Assembly: GCA_947446975.1 (NCBI GenBank)
Contig: CANFHM010000006.1
Coordinates: 1 to 64,000 of the forward strand
Length of the DNA stretch: 64,000 nt
Source of the DNA: Microthrixaceae bacterium
Lineage (GTDB): Bacteria > Actinomycetota > Acidimicrobiia > Acidimicrobiales > Acidimicrobilacustridaceae
Direction: 5' to 3'
Made by a program: the position numbers and the translations under genes. The notes beneath the pieces were generated by a model. The model searched no databases, had not been told where the DNA came from, and worked only from the letters and a program-made list of their open reading frames with translations. Numbering within the stretch: position 1 is the stretch's first letter; the number at the start of each line of letters is the position of its first letter. Of this stretch, positions 46,048 to 55,355 are shown one piece after another.

Positions 46048-48102
46048 TCAGCCGAGCAGGGTGCCGTCGATGCGGACACCACGACCCTCGCACTCGGGAC
46101 AACCGGCGGCGAAGGATTCGAGGAGACCCTCGCCGATGCGCTTGCGGGTCATCTCCACGAGTCCGAGTTCGGAGATGTCGAAGACCTGGGTGCGGGTCTT
46201 GTCCCGGGCGAGGGCATCACGGAACACCCGGATGACGTCGTCACGGTTCTGGCGGATCTCCATATCGATGAAGTCGATCACGATGATGCCGCCGACATCA
46301 CGGAGGCGCAGCTGCTTGGCGATCTCGACCGCCGCCTCGAGATTGTTGCGGTAGACGGTCTCCTCGAGGTTCGAGGATCCGACGTTCTTGCCGGTGTTCA
46401 CGTCGATCACGGTGAGCGCCTCGGTGTGCTCGATGATGAGCGAACCACCCGACGGCAGCCACACCTTGCGGTCGAGCGCCTTGTGCAGCTGTTCATGGAC
46501 ATGATGCCGCTCGAAGATCGACAGGGGCTCCACGGAGCGGTCATAGAACTGCACCCGGTCGGCGAGGGCGGGCGAGATGCTCGAGACGTACTCGTGGACC
46601 TCGTTGAAGAGCACGGGGTCATCGATGATCACCCCGCGGTAGTCATCGTTGAACTCCTCCCGGATCACCCGCAGCGCCATATCGGGTTCGCGGTAGAGCA
46701 GCGCCGGCGCCTGGACACTCGCCGCTCGCTTCTCGATCTGCTCCCACTGGGACAGCAGGCGCCTGACGTCGGCGGAGATCTCCTCGGAGGTGACGCCCTC
46801 GGCCGCAGTGCGGACGATGACACCGTGCTGGGGCGGCTTCACCTTGTCGAGGATCGACCGGAGACGACGTCGCTCGTCGTCGGCGAGCCGCTTCGAGATG
46901 CCGTAGGTGGTGGAGTTGGGGATGAGGACGACGAACCGACCCGGGAGCGAGACCTCCTGGGTGAGTCGGGCGCCCTTGTGCGCGATCGGGTTCTTCGTGA
47001 CCTGGCAGATGATGGGCTGCTTGGCCCGGAGGATCTGCTCGATACGGGCTGCTCCCCCACCCTCGATCTCATCGGCGTCGAACTGCACATCACCCCGGTA
47101 GAGCACCGCGTTCTTCGGAGTGGAGATGTCGACGAATGCGGCCTCCATGCCGGGCAGCACGTTCTGGACCTTGCCCAGGTAGATGTTCCCGTGGATCTGG
47201 GCCACATCGTCGGCCGGCTTGGACACGAAATGCTCGATGAGGTTGCGTCCCTCGAGCACCGCGATCTGTGTGGCCTCCGGACGCACGCTCACCGTCATGA
47301 GATAGCGACCGACGGGTCGGCCGTTGCGCTCACGACCCTTGCGTCGCTCGAGGGTCTCCTCGTCGAGTGCGGGACCGCCACCGCCGAGGATGGCCTCGAC
47401 CGGCCGCTCACTCTGGTTGCGGCCGGACCGCTGGTTCGAGCCCTGTCGCTGCTGACCGGAGCGCCCACCGTTGCCGGAGCCGCCCTGGCCATTGCCGGCG
47501 TTCTGACCCTGCGAGTTCTGGCCCTGACCGTTCTGACCCTGGCCACCCTGGCCGCGACCACGGCCCCCACGACGTCGCCGGGCGTTCTTCGACCCCTGGC
47601 CCTGCTCGCCCTCCTGCTGGGCCGACGGGGCCGGGGCGGGCATGGACGGAACGACCGGGGCGGGCCGGCTGTCACCGATCTGGGGTCGGGGTGCAGCCGC
47701 TGGACCCGGCGCCGGCCGGGACGCGGCGGGTCCGGCGGGAGCACCGGGACGATCAGGTGCTGCGGCGGAGGGGGCGGGAGCCGAGGGTGCGGACCCGTCA
47801 GCGGCAGCAGCTCCCTCGCCGTCGGGGCGCTGTCCGGCCGGACGGGAGCGGTTCCGCCCACCCCGTGAGCCGCGCCGACGCCGGTTCCGGTTCGCAGCGT
47901 CGCCCTGGCCGTCGTCGTCACCTCCGGCATCGGCACCGCGGGGCGCACCGGGCTGGCGCGCCGGTCGTTCAGCGCCGGCTGAGGAGCCGGGATCGGCGCC
48001 CTCCGCCCTCGCAGCCTCGCGTGGCGGATTCGCGCTGGTGTTCGGCGACTCGCGTTCGGTATCGCGGGCCGGCGTGGGTTCGGACACTGGAGTGTCGGAC
48101 AT
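46048..48102 (-). CDS. rng: Ribonuclease E/G family protein with long disordered N-terminus
   Basis: 684 residues. The first 260 are low-complexity: Pro/Ala/Glu-rich, then Arg-rich (NRNRRRRGSRGGRNRSRP) and a Gln/Gly/Asn-rich repeat (QGQNGQGQNSQGQN) likely to bind RNA or protein partners. The catalytic part then carries the S1 domain (HGNIYLGKVQNVLPGMEAAFVD), DNase-I-like domain with metal Asp in TVIDVNTGKN (about 565) and VIDFIDM (about 609), and the zinc-link GCPECEGRG near 665. The catalytic core with N-terminal rather than C-terminal disorder fits actinobacterial RNase E. Translation may instead begin later, but no ATG/RBS pair suggests it. Confidence 0.93.
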   Translation of the reverse strand: MSDTPVSEPTPARDTERESPNTSANPPREAARAEGADPGSSAGAERPARQPGAPRGADAGGDDDGQGDAANRNRRRRGSRGGRNRSRPAGQRPDGEGAAAADGSAPSAPAPSAAAPDRPGAPAGPAASRPAPGPAAAPRPQIGDSRPAPVVPSMPAPAPSAQQEGEQGQGSKNARRRRGGRGRGQGGQGQNGQGQNSQGQNAGNGQGGSGNGGRSGQQRQGSNQRSGRNQSERPVEAILGGGGPALDEETLERRKGRERNGRPVGRYLMTVSVRPEATQIAVLEGRNLIEHFVSKPADDVAQIHGNIYLGKVQNVLPGMEAAFVDISTPKNAVLYRGDVQFDADEIEGGGAARIEQILRAKQPIICQVTKNPIAHKGARLTQEVSLPGRFVVLIPNSTTYGISKRLADDERRRLRSILDKVKPPQHGVIVRTAAEGVTSEEISADVRRLLSQWEQIEKRAASVQAPALLYREPDMALRVIREEFNDDYRGVIIDDPVLFNEVHEYVSSISPALADRVQFYDRSVEPLSIFERHHVHEQLHKALDRKVWLPSGGSLIIEHTEALTVIDVNTGKNVGSSNLEETVYRNNLEAAVEIAKQLRLRDVGGIIVIDFIDMEIRQNRDDVIRVFRDALARDKTRTQVFDISELGLVEMTRKRIGEGLLESFAAGCPECEGRGVRIDGTLLG

Positions 48103-48117
48103 GGATGAGTTCCCTTC

Positions 48118-48849
48118 TCATATGACACCCGCCGTGGCGAGGGTCATCGACGGCGCGCCCGGCGGAAGAGGTTCCCGCGTCGCGCCGTTCTCTGTGATCA
48201 GTTGTCGGATCCTTCTGACCCGACCCTCGATGAGGGGCGGATCGAACACGGCCATCAGTTCCGATGGCCGCACGGAACGGGGCGATGTCGCCAGTTCCGC
48301 GTACAGCACCGGGCCGGCGAGATCCGCAGGCACGGCAGTGGGATCGAGCACCTCGAGGTGCACGATCCCGGGTCGGAGATCGTCGGAGACGGGTTTCCCC
48401 TTGCGCTCCCTGACGATCGGGAGAGTGTCGGAGGCGACCAGACGATCGACCGCAGCACGGAGCTGGTCGATGGTGAGGGTCGGGACCTCGATCTGCCAGG
48501 TGCAGGAGGTGACGGCCTCCTGCAGGGACGGCTCGGAACGATCGATGACCGCCACCGTCTCGATGTCGATGCCATCGGGGAGATGGCCGGAGAGCATGGC
48601 CGGGAGCGCGTCGAGATCGACCGAGTCGCTCTCGGGATCCAGCAGGTCGAGATCGAGGTACTCCCCGAGCGATTCATGACTGGTGGAGAGTGCCAGGCCG
48701 AAGTGCATCTTCGGACGCGGCGAGAACCCCTCGGTGCTGGCGATCGGGAGGCCGCTCGTGCGGAACGCCCGCTCCCAGCATCGGGCGACGTCGCGATGAC
48801 TGGTGAAACGCACCTTGCCGAGCTTGCGGTAGCGCAGACGGATCCTCAT
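48118..48849 (-). CDS. TIGR03936/DUF2344 radical-SAM-linked protein
   Basis: 243-residue partner protein of the TIGR03960 radical SAM family: starts with RIRLRYRKLGKVRFTSHRDVAR, then LPIASTEGFSPRPKMHFGLAL and a DLDLLDPESDS segment. It has no iron-sulfur motif of its own. Function is not known; in some bacteria the two are fused. The ATG at 48849 shares one base with the stop of the upstream gene (TGATG), so they are coupled. RNase E/G starts 15 bp downstream, suggesting a role in RNA or ribosome metabolism (inference). Confidence 0.88.
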   Translation of the reverse strand: MRIRLRYRKLGKVRFTSHRDVARCWERAFRTSGLPIASTEGFSPRPKMHFGLALSTSHESLGEYLDLDLLDPESDSVDLDALPAMLSGHLPDGIDIETVAVIDRSEPSLQEAVTSCTWQIEVPTLTIDQLRAAVDRLVASDTLPIVRERKGKPVSDDLRPGIVHLEVLDPTAVPADLAGPVLYAELATSPRSVRPSELMAVFDPPLIEGRVRRIRQLITENGATREPLPPGAPSMTLATAGVI

Positions 48850-50798
48850 CAGACCGGGACGTCCTCGGCGGAACGGATGCTGACCGGGACCCACGTGCTG
48901 GAGAGATCCTGCCCGGTGCCCTGCGAACCACCGGCGGGCGGGGTGGCTGAGGCCACGATGTGCTCGATCGAGTAGCCGGTGCAGGCGCCACAGTCGTAGC
49001 AGGGGGTCCAGCGACAGTCGGGAAGGCCGACCTCGGCGAGGGCGTCGCGCCAGTCCTGCCAGAGGAAATCCTTGTGGAGACCCGCCGAGAGGTGATCCCA
49101 CGGGAGCACCTCGGTCTCGGTGCGGTGACGATGCGTGTACCAGTCGGGGTCGAGACCATGCTCCGCCATGGCGTCGAGCCACAGGGAGAGGTCGAAACGT
49201 TCGTTCCACTCCTGGAAGGTGCCGCCGTTGCGCCAGACGGTCTCGATCACCGCTCCGACACGCCGATCACCACGGCTCATGATCCCCTCGACCTGCGTGG
49301 CCTTCGGGTCATGCCACTTCACCTGCACACCGTGCATGCGTCGGGTGGCATCGCGAAGCAGGTTGATCTTGCGCTGGAGCTCCTCGACGGTGTTCTGGCC
49401 GAACCACTGGAACGGGGTGAACGGCTTCGGCACGAAGCCACCCACCGAGACGGTGACCGATGGATTGCGTGTATGCGCCCGGCCGATCTCGACGCAGTTC
49501 CGGGCCAGCTCCGCGATGCCGAGTGTGTCCTCGTCGGTCTCCGTGGGCAGTCCGGTGAGGAAGTAGAGCTTCACCCGACGCCAGCCGTTCGAGAACGCCG
49601 CCTCGACCGCGCTGTAGAGATCCTCTTCCCGGATCAGCTTGTTGATGACCTGGCGCATGCGCCAGGTGCCCGCCTCAGGAGCGAACGTGAGTCCGGCCCG
49701 ACGCGCATGCTGCAGCTGGGTGGCGATCCCGACACCGAAGGCGTCGACGCGGAGACTCGGCAGGGCGACCGTGATGGACGGCCCATCGCCAGCCGCATCC
49801 ACGATGTCGGTGACCAGGGCCTCGATACCGGAATAGTCGGCGGTGGAGAGCGACGTGAGCGAGACCTCGTCGTACCCGGTGCGACGAAGGCCGTCGGCGA
49901 CCATCGAACGGACCTGTTCGGCCGGCCGTTCACGGACCGGACGCGTGATCATCCCCGCCTGGCAGAACCGGCATCCCCGGGTGCAGCCACGGAAGACCTC
50001 GACGTTGAGTCGATCGTGGACCACCTCGGTGAGCGGGACCAGTTGCTGCTTCGGATAGGGGAAATCGGCGAGATCAGCGATGGTGCGCTTCTCGACGAGT
50101 TCAGGGACCTCGCGGGAGCAGGTCTCGATGCCGACGAGATCGACGCCCGAGTACACGGGCCGGTACATCGAGGGGACGTACACGCCCTCGACCTGTGCAA
50201 GTGCCCGCAGCACACCGGTGCGATCGCCGAGTCGGCGCCCGTCGGCCTTCCAACCGCCCACCACCTCGGTGATCTCGGCGACCACCTCCTCGCCGTCGCC
50301 GAGGACGACGAGATCGAGGAAATCCGCCAACGGCTCCGGGTTGTAGGTGCAGTGACCCCCTGCGGCGATCAGCGGATGGGACGCCGTGCGATCGGCGGCA
50401 CGCACCGGCACTCCGGCGAGATCCACCATGTTGAGCAGGTTCGTATAGGTGAGTTCCGCCGACAGGTTGAACCCGAAGATGTCGAAATCCGCGGCGCTGC
50501 GATGGGTGTCGACCGAGAACAGCGGGATCCCGTGCTCCCGGAGGAGTTCCTCGAGGTCGTGCCAGGGCGCATAGGTCCGCTCGGCGACAGCATCGGGGCG
50601 TTCGTTGAGGATCTCATAGAGGATCTGGAGGCCCTGATTGGGAAGTCCGATCTCATAGGTGTCGGGATAGGCCAGCAGCCACGCCACCTTGTCGGGGGCG
50701 TGCTGGGGCTGTTGCGCCCCGCCCTCCATCCCGATGTAGCGCGCCGGCTTGGAGACTCGGGACAGCAGCGGTTCGATCTGAGGCCACAGTCCGTTCAC
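48849..50798 (-). CDS. B12-binding-type radical SAM protein, TIGR03960 family
   Basis: 649 residues. N-terminal cobalamin-binding-like region (about 30-240), radical SAM motif CTRGCRFC near residue 270 in VEVFRGCTRGCRFCQAGM, TIM-barrel core with FAPEAGTWRMRQVIN and FLTGLPTETDED, and a C-terminal CYDCGACTGY cysteine cluster that could hold a second cluster. Start is the GTG at 50798. The reaction is unknown. Coupled to its DUF2344 partner and upstream of RNase E/G. Confidence 0.9.
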   Translation of the reverse strand: MNGLWPQIEPLLSRVSKPARYIGMEGGAQQPQHAPDKVAWLLAYPDTYEIGLPNQGLQILYEILNERPDAVAERTYAPWHDLEELLREHGIPLFSVDTHRSAADFDIFGFNLSAELTYTNLLNMVDLAGVPVRAADRTASHPLIAAGGHCTYNPEPLADFLDLVVLGDGEEVVAEITEVVGGWKADGRRLGDRTGVLRALAQVEGVYVPSMYRPVYSGVDLVGIETCSREVPELVEKRTIADLADFPYPKQQLVPLTEVVHDRLNVEVFRGCTRGCRFCQAGMITRPVRERPAEQVRSMVADGLRRTGYDEVSLTSLSTADYSGIEALVTDIVDAAGDGPSITVALPSLRVDAFGVGIATQLQHARRAGLTFAPEAGTWRMRQVINKLIREEDLYSAVEAAFSNGWRRVKLYFLTGLPTETDEDTLGIAELARNCVEIGRAHTRNPSVTVSVGGFVPKPFTPFQWFGQNTVEELQRKINLLRDATRRMHGVQVKWHDPKATQVEGIMSRGDRRVGAVIETVWRNGGTFQEWNERFDLSLWLDAMAEHGLDPDWYTHRHRTETEVLPWDHLSAGLHKDFLWQDWRDALAEVGLPDCRWTPCYDCGACTGYSIEHIVASATPPAGGSQGTGQDLSSTWVPVSIRSAEDVPV

Positions 50799-50826
50799 CC
50801 TTCCGAGCGTACCGGTCGGCGGTGCT

Positions 50827-51972
50827 CTACCGGAACCGCCGCATATGGACGTTCAGGACGAGTCCGATGGCAGCCAGCGCCGTGATCGTCGAGGAGCCGC
50901 CCGCACTCAGCAGCAGCAGCGGGATCCCGGTCACGGGCATGATGCCCATCGCCATCCCGACGTTCTCGAAGATGGAGAACAGGAACATCGCCAGGACCCC
51001 GATGCAGACCAGGGTTCCGAACTGGTCACGGGCGATCCGGGCGGTCCGCCAGATCCGATGACACATAGTGGCGTAGAGCAGCAACATGATCCCGGCGCCG
51101 ATGAACCCGAACTGCTCGGCCACGGCTGTGAAGATGAAGTCGGTCTGCTGCTCGGGAACGATCCCCAGCCGGGTCTGGGAGCCCTCGAACAGCCCCTGAC
51201 CGGTGAGCTGCCCGTTGGCGATGGCCAGCTTGCTCTGCTCGATGTTGTAGACCGCCGGATTGCTCCGATCGTCGGGATTGGCGAACGCCGTGAGCCGGTC
51301 CTGCTGGTACTGCTTGATCACCGGCGAGCTCAGCGCCACGACCACGCCCAGCACACCGACGATGGTCAGCACGACGATGTAGCGGGTGGGCAGGCCGCCG
51401 ATCAGCAGCATCGCCATCATGATCACGGTGAGGATGAGCACCAGGCCGAGGTCTGGCTGCAGCATGATGAGCGCCATCGGGATGGCCGAGACACCGAGCA
51501 GCGCCGCCGTGCGCCGCACATCGAGATCGCCCCGGTACTCCGAGAGCATGAAGGCGAGCACGCCGATCAACGAGAGTTTGGCGAACTCGGCGGGCTGCAT
51601 CTGGAACGGCCCGATCGCGAACCACGCCTGGGCACCGTTCGACCGGGAACCGAGCGGCGACACCACGAGCAGCAGCAGCAGGGTCGTGATCCCGTAGAAC
51701 ACCCACGCCCAGTCATGGAGCTTCTGGTAGTCGACGGCGGTGAAGACGAACATCACGCCGGCGCCGATCACCACGAAGAGCGCCTGCTTGTAGAGATAGG
51801 CATGGGAGAAGGTGGGACCGGGACCCCTGGTGGCGCTGTAGACGGAGATCACGCCGATGAACGCCAGCGCGGCGGTGCAGCCGAGCAGCACCGGGTCGAG
51901 ATGGCGCAACGGCGAGGTCGGGTCACGACGACTGAGACGCGAGGACCGACGGGAGATGGACGACGGGAACAT
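50827..51972 (-). CDS. rodA: Rod shape-determining peptidoglycan glycosyltransferase RodA
   Basis: SEDS-family polymerase of 381 residues with about ten TM helices. Landmarks: GVISVYSATRG, FQMQPAEFAKLSLIG, LIMLQPDLGLVLIL, LTGQGLFEG, EQQTDFIFTAVAEQFGFIG with the catalytic Asp, and IPLLLLSAGGSS near the end. The ATG shares a base with the PBP2 stop (TGATG), matching the known RodA-PBP2 partnership. Last gene of the mre/rod set. Confidence 0.95.
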   Translation of the reverse strand: MFPSSISRRSSRLSRRDPTSPLRHLDPVLLGCTAALAFIGVISVYSATRGPGPTFSHAYLYKQALFVVIGAGVMFVFTAVDYQKLHDWAWVFYGITTLLLLLVVSPLGSRSNGAQAWFAIGPFQMQPAEFAKLSLIGVLAFMLSEYRGDLDVRRTAALLGVSAIPMALIMLQPDLGLVLILTVIMMAMLLIGGLPTRYIVVLTIVGVLGVVVALSSPVIKQYQQDRLTAFANPDDRSNPAVYNIEQSKLAIANGQLTGQGLFEGSQTRLGIVPEQQTDFIFTAVAEQFGFIGAGIMLLLYATMCHRIWRTARIARDQFGTLVCIGVLAMFLFSIFENVGMAMGIMPVTGIPLLLLSAGGSSTITALAAIGLVLNVHMRRFR

Positions 51973-53930
51973 CAGTCGCGGGTCCCCTGGGTGGCGCTCG
52001 ACACGGCGGTGAGCGGACGGTCGGCCAGCACCTCGTAGACATGGCGGACGACTTCGCCCGATGCCTCGGCGCCGAACCCCGACTCCTCCATGACGGCGGC
52101 CACGGCGTATCGGGGGGCGTCCATGGGGGCGAAGGAGGCGAACAGCGAGGTGTCGGCCTTCCCGGTGACCTGGGCTGTCCCGGTCTTGCCGGCCACCTTG
52201 AAGCTGGTCTGGTCGAAACCGATGAAGGCCGAGGTGGCGGTGCCGAGCCCGGTGGTGACCCCGCCGAACCCAGCCATGATGGGATCACGGACCTCGGGAG
52301 GGAGATCGATCCTGCCGGTGACCACGGGTTCGATGGTGCGGAGGATCCCGCCGACATCGGTGGGCAGGGCACCGGCATGGAGCACACGCCAGGCGACATG
52401 GGGCTGGTACACCGTGCCGCCGTTCGCCAACGTGGCGTAGGCCCGGGCGATCTGGATCGGGGTGGCGGTGATCACGTACTGCCCCACTGCGAGCTGCACG
52501 TTGTCGCCGGTGAACCACTCCCCGTCGGGGTAGGCCTTCGGATACTTCTGATGCAGCGCCTTCTTCTCGGCGGCGGTCCAGACGTAGCCGGCCGACTCGT
52601 TGGGCAGATCGATCCCGGTGCGCTGATCGAAGCCGAATGCGGTGGCGGTGTCCTGGATGTAGGTGGTGCCGTCCATACGATCGCCGAGCCAGTAGAAGTA
52701 CACGTCCGAGGAGACGGTGAGCGCCTGGGGCAGGGCGATCCCGCCGTTCTTCACGCCACCGGCATTGGTGAAGGGACGGGGCGGATCACCGACTTCGTAG
52801 ACCCCCTCATCGTCGTAATAGGTGTTGCCGTTGATGAGACCGTGGGAGATCGCTGCGGTGGCGGTCACCAGCTTGAAGGTCGAACCAGGGGCGTACTGTC
52901 CGGAGATCGATCGGTCGACGAGGGCACTCACACCGTTCTGATCGAGCAGCTCGTTGTAGCGCTCCTGACTGATCCCACCGGAGAACTCGCCGGGATCGAA
53001 GGACGGATACGTGGCGAGAGCGATCACTCCCCCATCGACCGGGCTGAGCGCGACCACGGAACCGGCCGGGGCACGCCGGATGGTGCCATCGCGCTGGGCC
53101 GTGCCCCGCAGGACATCCAGCTTGTCGGCGAGCGCCTGCTCGGCACGGAGCTGGACATCGATGTCGAGATGGAGCTGGACATCACTGCCCGGCCGCGGCG
53201 ACTGGTAGTCCACGCGACGCACCGGCCGGTTCTTGGAATCGACCTCGATGGTCTCGACGCCGGGGGTCCCGCGGAGGTCCTGCTCATAACTCGACTCGAC
53301 CCCGGCCAGACCGACGAACGAATCGGCGCTGTAGACCTTCGCCGCACCTGAATCGGGGTCGACACCCGGTTGCAGCGTCCTGAGCGCGTCGGCGGAGATC
53401 CGACCCACGTACCCGAGCACGTTCGCCGCGGCCATCCCGTAGGGGTACACCCGCATCGACTCGCGGCTCACCGACACCCCCGGGAAGTCCTCGGCATGCT
53501 CGGACAGGAACACCATGACCTCGGGCGACACATCGCTGGCCACCGGGACGGGATGGAGCTGGTCGTACTGCGAGGCGGAGATCCGTCGCTTCACGGTGGC
53601 GGACTTCGTGGGTGTGCCGAATCTGGTGAACACCGCCGCCAGCGCGGAGGCATAGGCGTCCTTGTCCGTGATCTTCGCCAGCGTGTTGCGATCGACCGCC
53701 ACCACGAGGGAGGTCCGGTTGTCGACGAGCACCCGCCCCTTGACGTCGAGGATCCGACCACGCGGTGCTTCGACCGCCACCGTGCGCAGCGACTGGGCAC
53801 TGGCCCGCTGCACCAGTTGGGGGGCCTCCATCACCTGGAGGTACCAGAGCCGGGCGAACAGTGCCACGAAGCACGCGACCACGAGGACACCGAGCACGCT
53901 CATCCGCGTACGGGGGGAGGCGGTGTCCAT
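51972..53930 (-). CDS. mrdA: Penicillin-binding protein 2 (class B transpeptidase)
   Basis: 652 residues: one TM anchor (about 10-28), a dimerisation domain, then the transpeptidase with SxxK as PGSTFK near residue 347, the second motif as SSD in TVSSDVYFYWLG, and KTG in VAGKTGTAQV near 581. Crosslinks peptidoglycan during elongation. Between mreD (71 bp upstream) and rodA (overlap). Confidence 0.95.
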   Translation of the reverse strand: MDTASPRTRMSVLGVLVVACFVALFARLWYLQVMEAPQLVQRASAQSLRTVAVEAPRGRILDVKGRVLVDNRTSLVVAVDRNTLAKITDKDAYASALAAVFTRFGTPTKSATVKRRISASQYDQLHPVPVASDVSPEVMVFLSEHAEDFPGVSVSRESMRVYPYGMAAANVLGYVGRISADALRTLQPGVDPDSGAAKVYSADSFVGLAGVESSYEQDLRGTPGVETIEVDSKNRPVRRVDYQSPRPGSDVQLHLDIDVQLRAEQALADKLDVLRGTAQRDGTIRRAPAGSVVALSPVDGGVIALATYPSFDPGEFSGGISQERYNELLDQNGVSALVDRSISGQYAPGSTFKLVTATAAISHGLINGNTYYDDEGVYEVGDPPRPFTNAGGVKNGGIALPQALTVSSDVYFYWLGDRMDGTTYIQDTATAFGFDQRTGIDLPNESAGYVWTAAEKKALHQKYPKAYPDGEWFTGDNVQLAVGQYVITATPIQIARAYATLANGGTVYQPHVAWRVLHAGALPTDVGGILRTIEPVVTGRIDLPPEVRDPIMAGFGGVTTGLGTATSAFIGFDQTSFKVAGKTGTAQVTGKADTSLFASFAPMDAPRYAVAAVMEESGFGAEASGEVVRHVYEVLADRPLTAVSSATQGTRD

Positions 53931-54001
53931 CGATCAGTCGAGCTCCGGGGTCGTGGGTCGGCGGCTGGGCTGGCCGCCCGGGACAGTCCAGCAGAAACTG
54001 C

Positions 54002-54511
54002 TCATGGATGGATGGCGGTGCGATGGTCGTCCGATCCCGCGAGCACCCATCGCACGACCCGACGGGTGGGCAGGACGAGCACAGCGGAGGAGCAGCCCAC
54101 GAGGAACGTGACGGTGATGAGGTGACCACCGACGAGTCCGACGGCCCCGATGAGCGAGCCCAGGAGGGCGAAGAAGAGCACGCCGGCGCTGCTGGCCACG
54201 AAGGCGACGAGCAGCGTGATCCAGACGGCGCTGTGCACCACGACGCCCTCGAGGAGCCCGCCGAGCGCGCCGGCGACGAGATACGAGAGCGCCCCGAGAC
54301 CGAACGGGGTCACGACGAGGAGATCGAGGCAGAGCCCGGAGGCGAATCCGAGGATCGCTCCCTGCCGTGCACCCCCGACCATGCCGGTGGCGACCGCGAT
54401 GACGAGGAGGGCATCGGCGGCCACGCCGTCGACACGGAACTGGTCGAACAGGAATCGTTGGATCACGACCGTCGTGAGCAGCAGTAGGGCGAAGCGGATC
54501 GGGGTGCGCAC
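54002..54511 (-). CDS. mreD: Rod shape-determining protein MreD
   Basis: 169-residue membrane protein with five or six TM helices (LLLLTTVVIQRFLF, GVAADALLVIAVATGM, GFASGLCLDLLVVTPFGLGAL, ITLLVAFVASSAGVLFFALLG). The pattern DLLVVTPFGLGALSYLVAG is typical MreD. GTG start at 54511, 5 bp after mreC. Identity rests on position between mreC and PBP2 as well as sequence. Confidence 0.92.
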   Translation of the reverse strand: MRTPIRFALLLLTTVVIQRFLFDQFRVDGVAADALLVIAVATGMVGGARQGAILGFASGLCLDLLVVTPFGLGALSYLVAGALGGLLEGVVVHSAVWITLLVAFVASSAGVLFFALLGSLIGAVGLVGGHLITVTFLVGCSSAVLVLPTRRVVRWVLAGSDDHRTAIHP

Positions 54512-54516
54512 TGGCG

Positions 54517-55347
54517 TCAGCCGACCGGGTTCCAGAGCACGACATCGGCATAGGTGAGGTCGCGGGTGCTGGCGAACATCTCGATGTCGACGAGCTTCTG
54601 GCGGGTGGTCTCTTCGGCACGCACCGAACGCACCGTGCCGATCGGGATGTTCGGTGGGAACGAGCTGCCGCGCAGTCCGGCGGTGACCGCGATCTGGCCG
54701 TCCTCGACGGACTGGGCGACGTCGATGTTGGTCCCCCGCAGGATGCTGGGGCGTCCGACGCCCTCGGCGACGCCGACCGCCGAGGTACCGATGACCAGGA
54801 AGCCGACCCGGAAGGATCCACCGGTGATCAGTTCGACGGTGCACCGGTCCTCGGCGACGATCTTCACCCGGCCGATGAGGCCCCGGCCGGTGATGACGGG
54901 CATGCCGGCGAGGACGCCGGAGGTGGATCCCTTGTCGAGCTCGATGGTGTCGCCGAAGTTGCCGACGGTGCCGCTGATGACCCGTGTGTGCACGACGGGG
55001 GTGTCACCGACGAAGGGGATCCCGACCAGCTGCAGCAGCTCCTGCAGCTGCTGGGTGGCGACGGAGCCCTGGGTGACCTCGCCACGCAGGCGATCGTTCT
55101 CCTCCACGAGCTCCGCGTTGCGTCGTTCGAGATCGCCCTGGTCGAACGCCGCCTTCCATGCATCGGAGAACGGACTGAACACCCAACGGGCTGCACTGCC
55201 GACCGGTGACACCGCCGATGACACCGCCGCCCGGGCGGAGTCGAGCGGACCGAACCCTCGCCCGCCGAGGGTGAGCAGGGTGACGGCGGTGAGGATCAGC
55301 AGGATCACCGTCGAACGGGACCGACCGGTGGATCGGCGAGGAGCCAT
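54517..55347 (-). CDS. mreC: Rod shape-determining protein MreC
   Basis: 276 residues: TM helix near residues 12-28, a coiled-coil (LERRNAELVEENDRLRGEV, about 73-95) and a C-terminal beta domain (VIGTSAVGVAEGVG, GLRGSSFPPNIPIGTV). Scaffold linking MreB, MreD and PBP2 outside the membrane. 8 bp after mreB. Confidence 0.95.
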   Translation of the reverse strand: MAPRRSTGRSRSTVILLILTAVTLLTLGGRGFGPLDSARAAVSSAVSPVGSAARWVFSPFSDAWKAAFDQGDLERRNAELVEENDRLRGEVTQGSVATQQLQELLQLVGIPFVGDTPVVHTRVISGTVGNFGDTIELDKGSTSGVLAGMPVITGRGLIGRVKIVAEDRCTVELITGGSFRVGFLVIGTSAVGVAEGVGRPSILRGTNIDVAQSVEDGQIAVTAGLRGSSFPPNIPIGTVRSVRAEETTRQKLVDIEMFASTRDLTYADVVLWNPVG

Positions 55348-55355
55348 GGCGGCCC

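Noticed and set aside
46030-47868. A 612-codon frame antisense to RNase E/G
   Set aside because: Shadow frame; the Leu-rich end simply mirrors the Gln/Gly repeat of RNase E/G.
48960-50885. A 641-codon frame antisense to the TIGR03960 gene
   Set aside because: Shadow frame without any recognisable domain.
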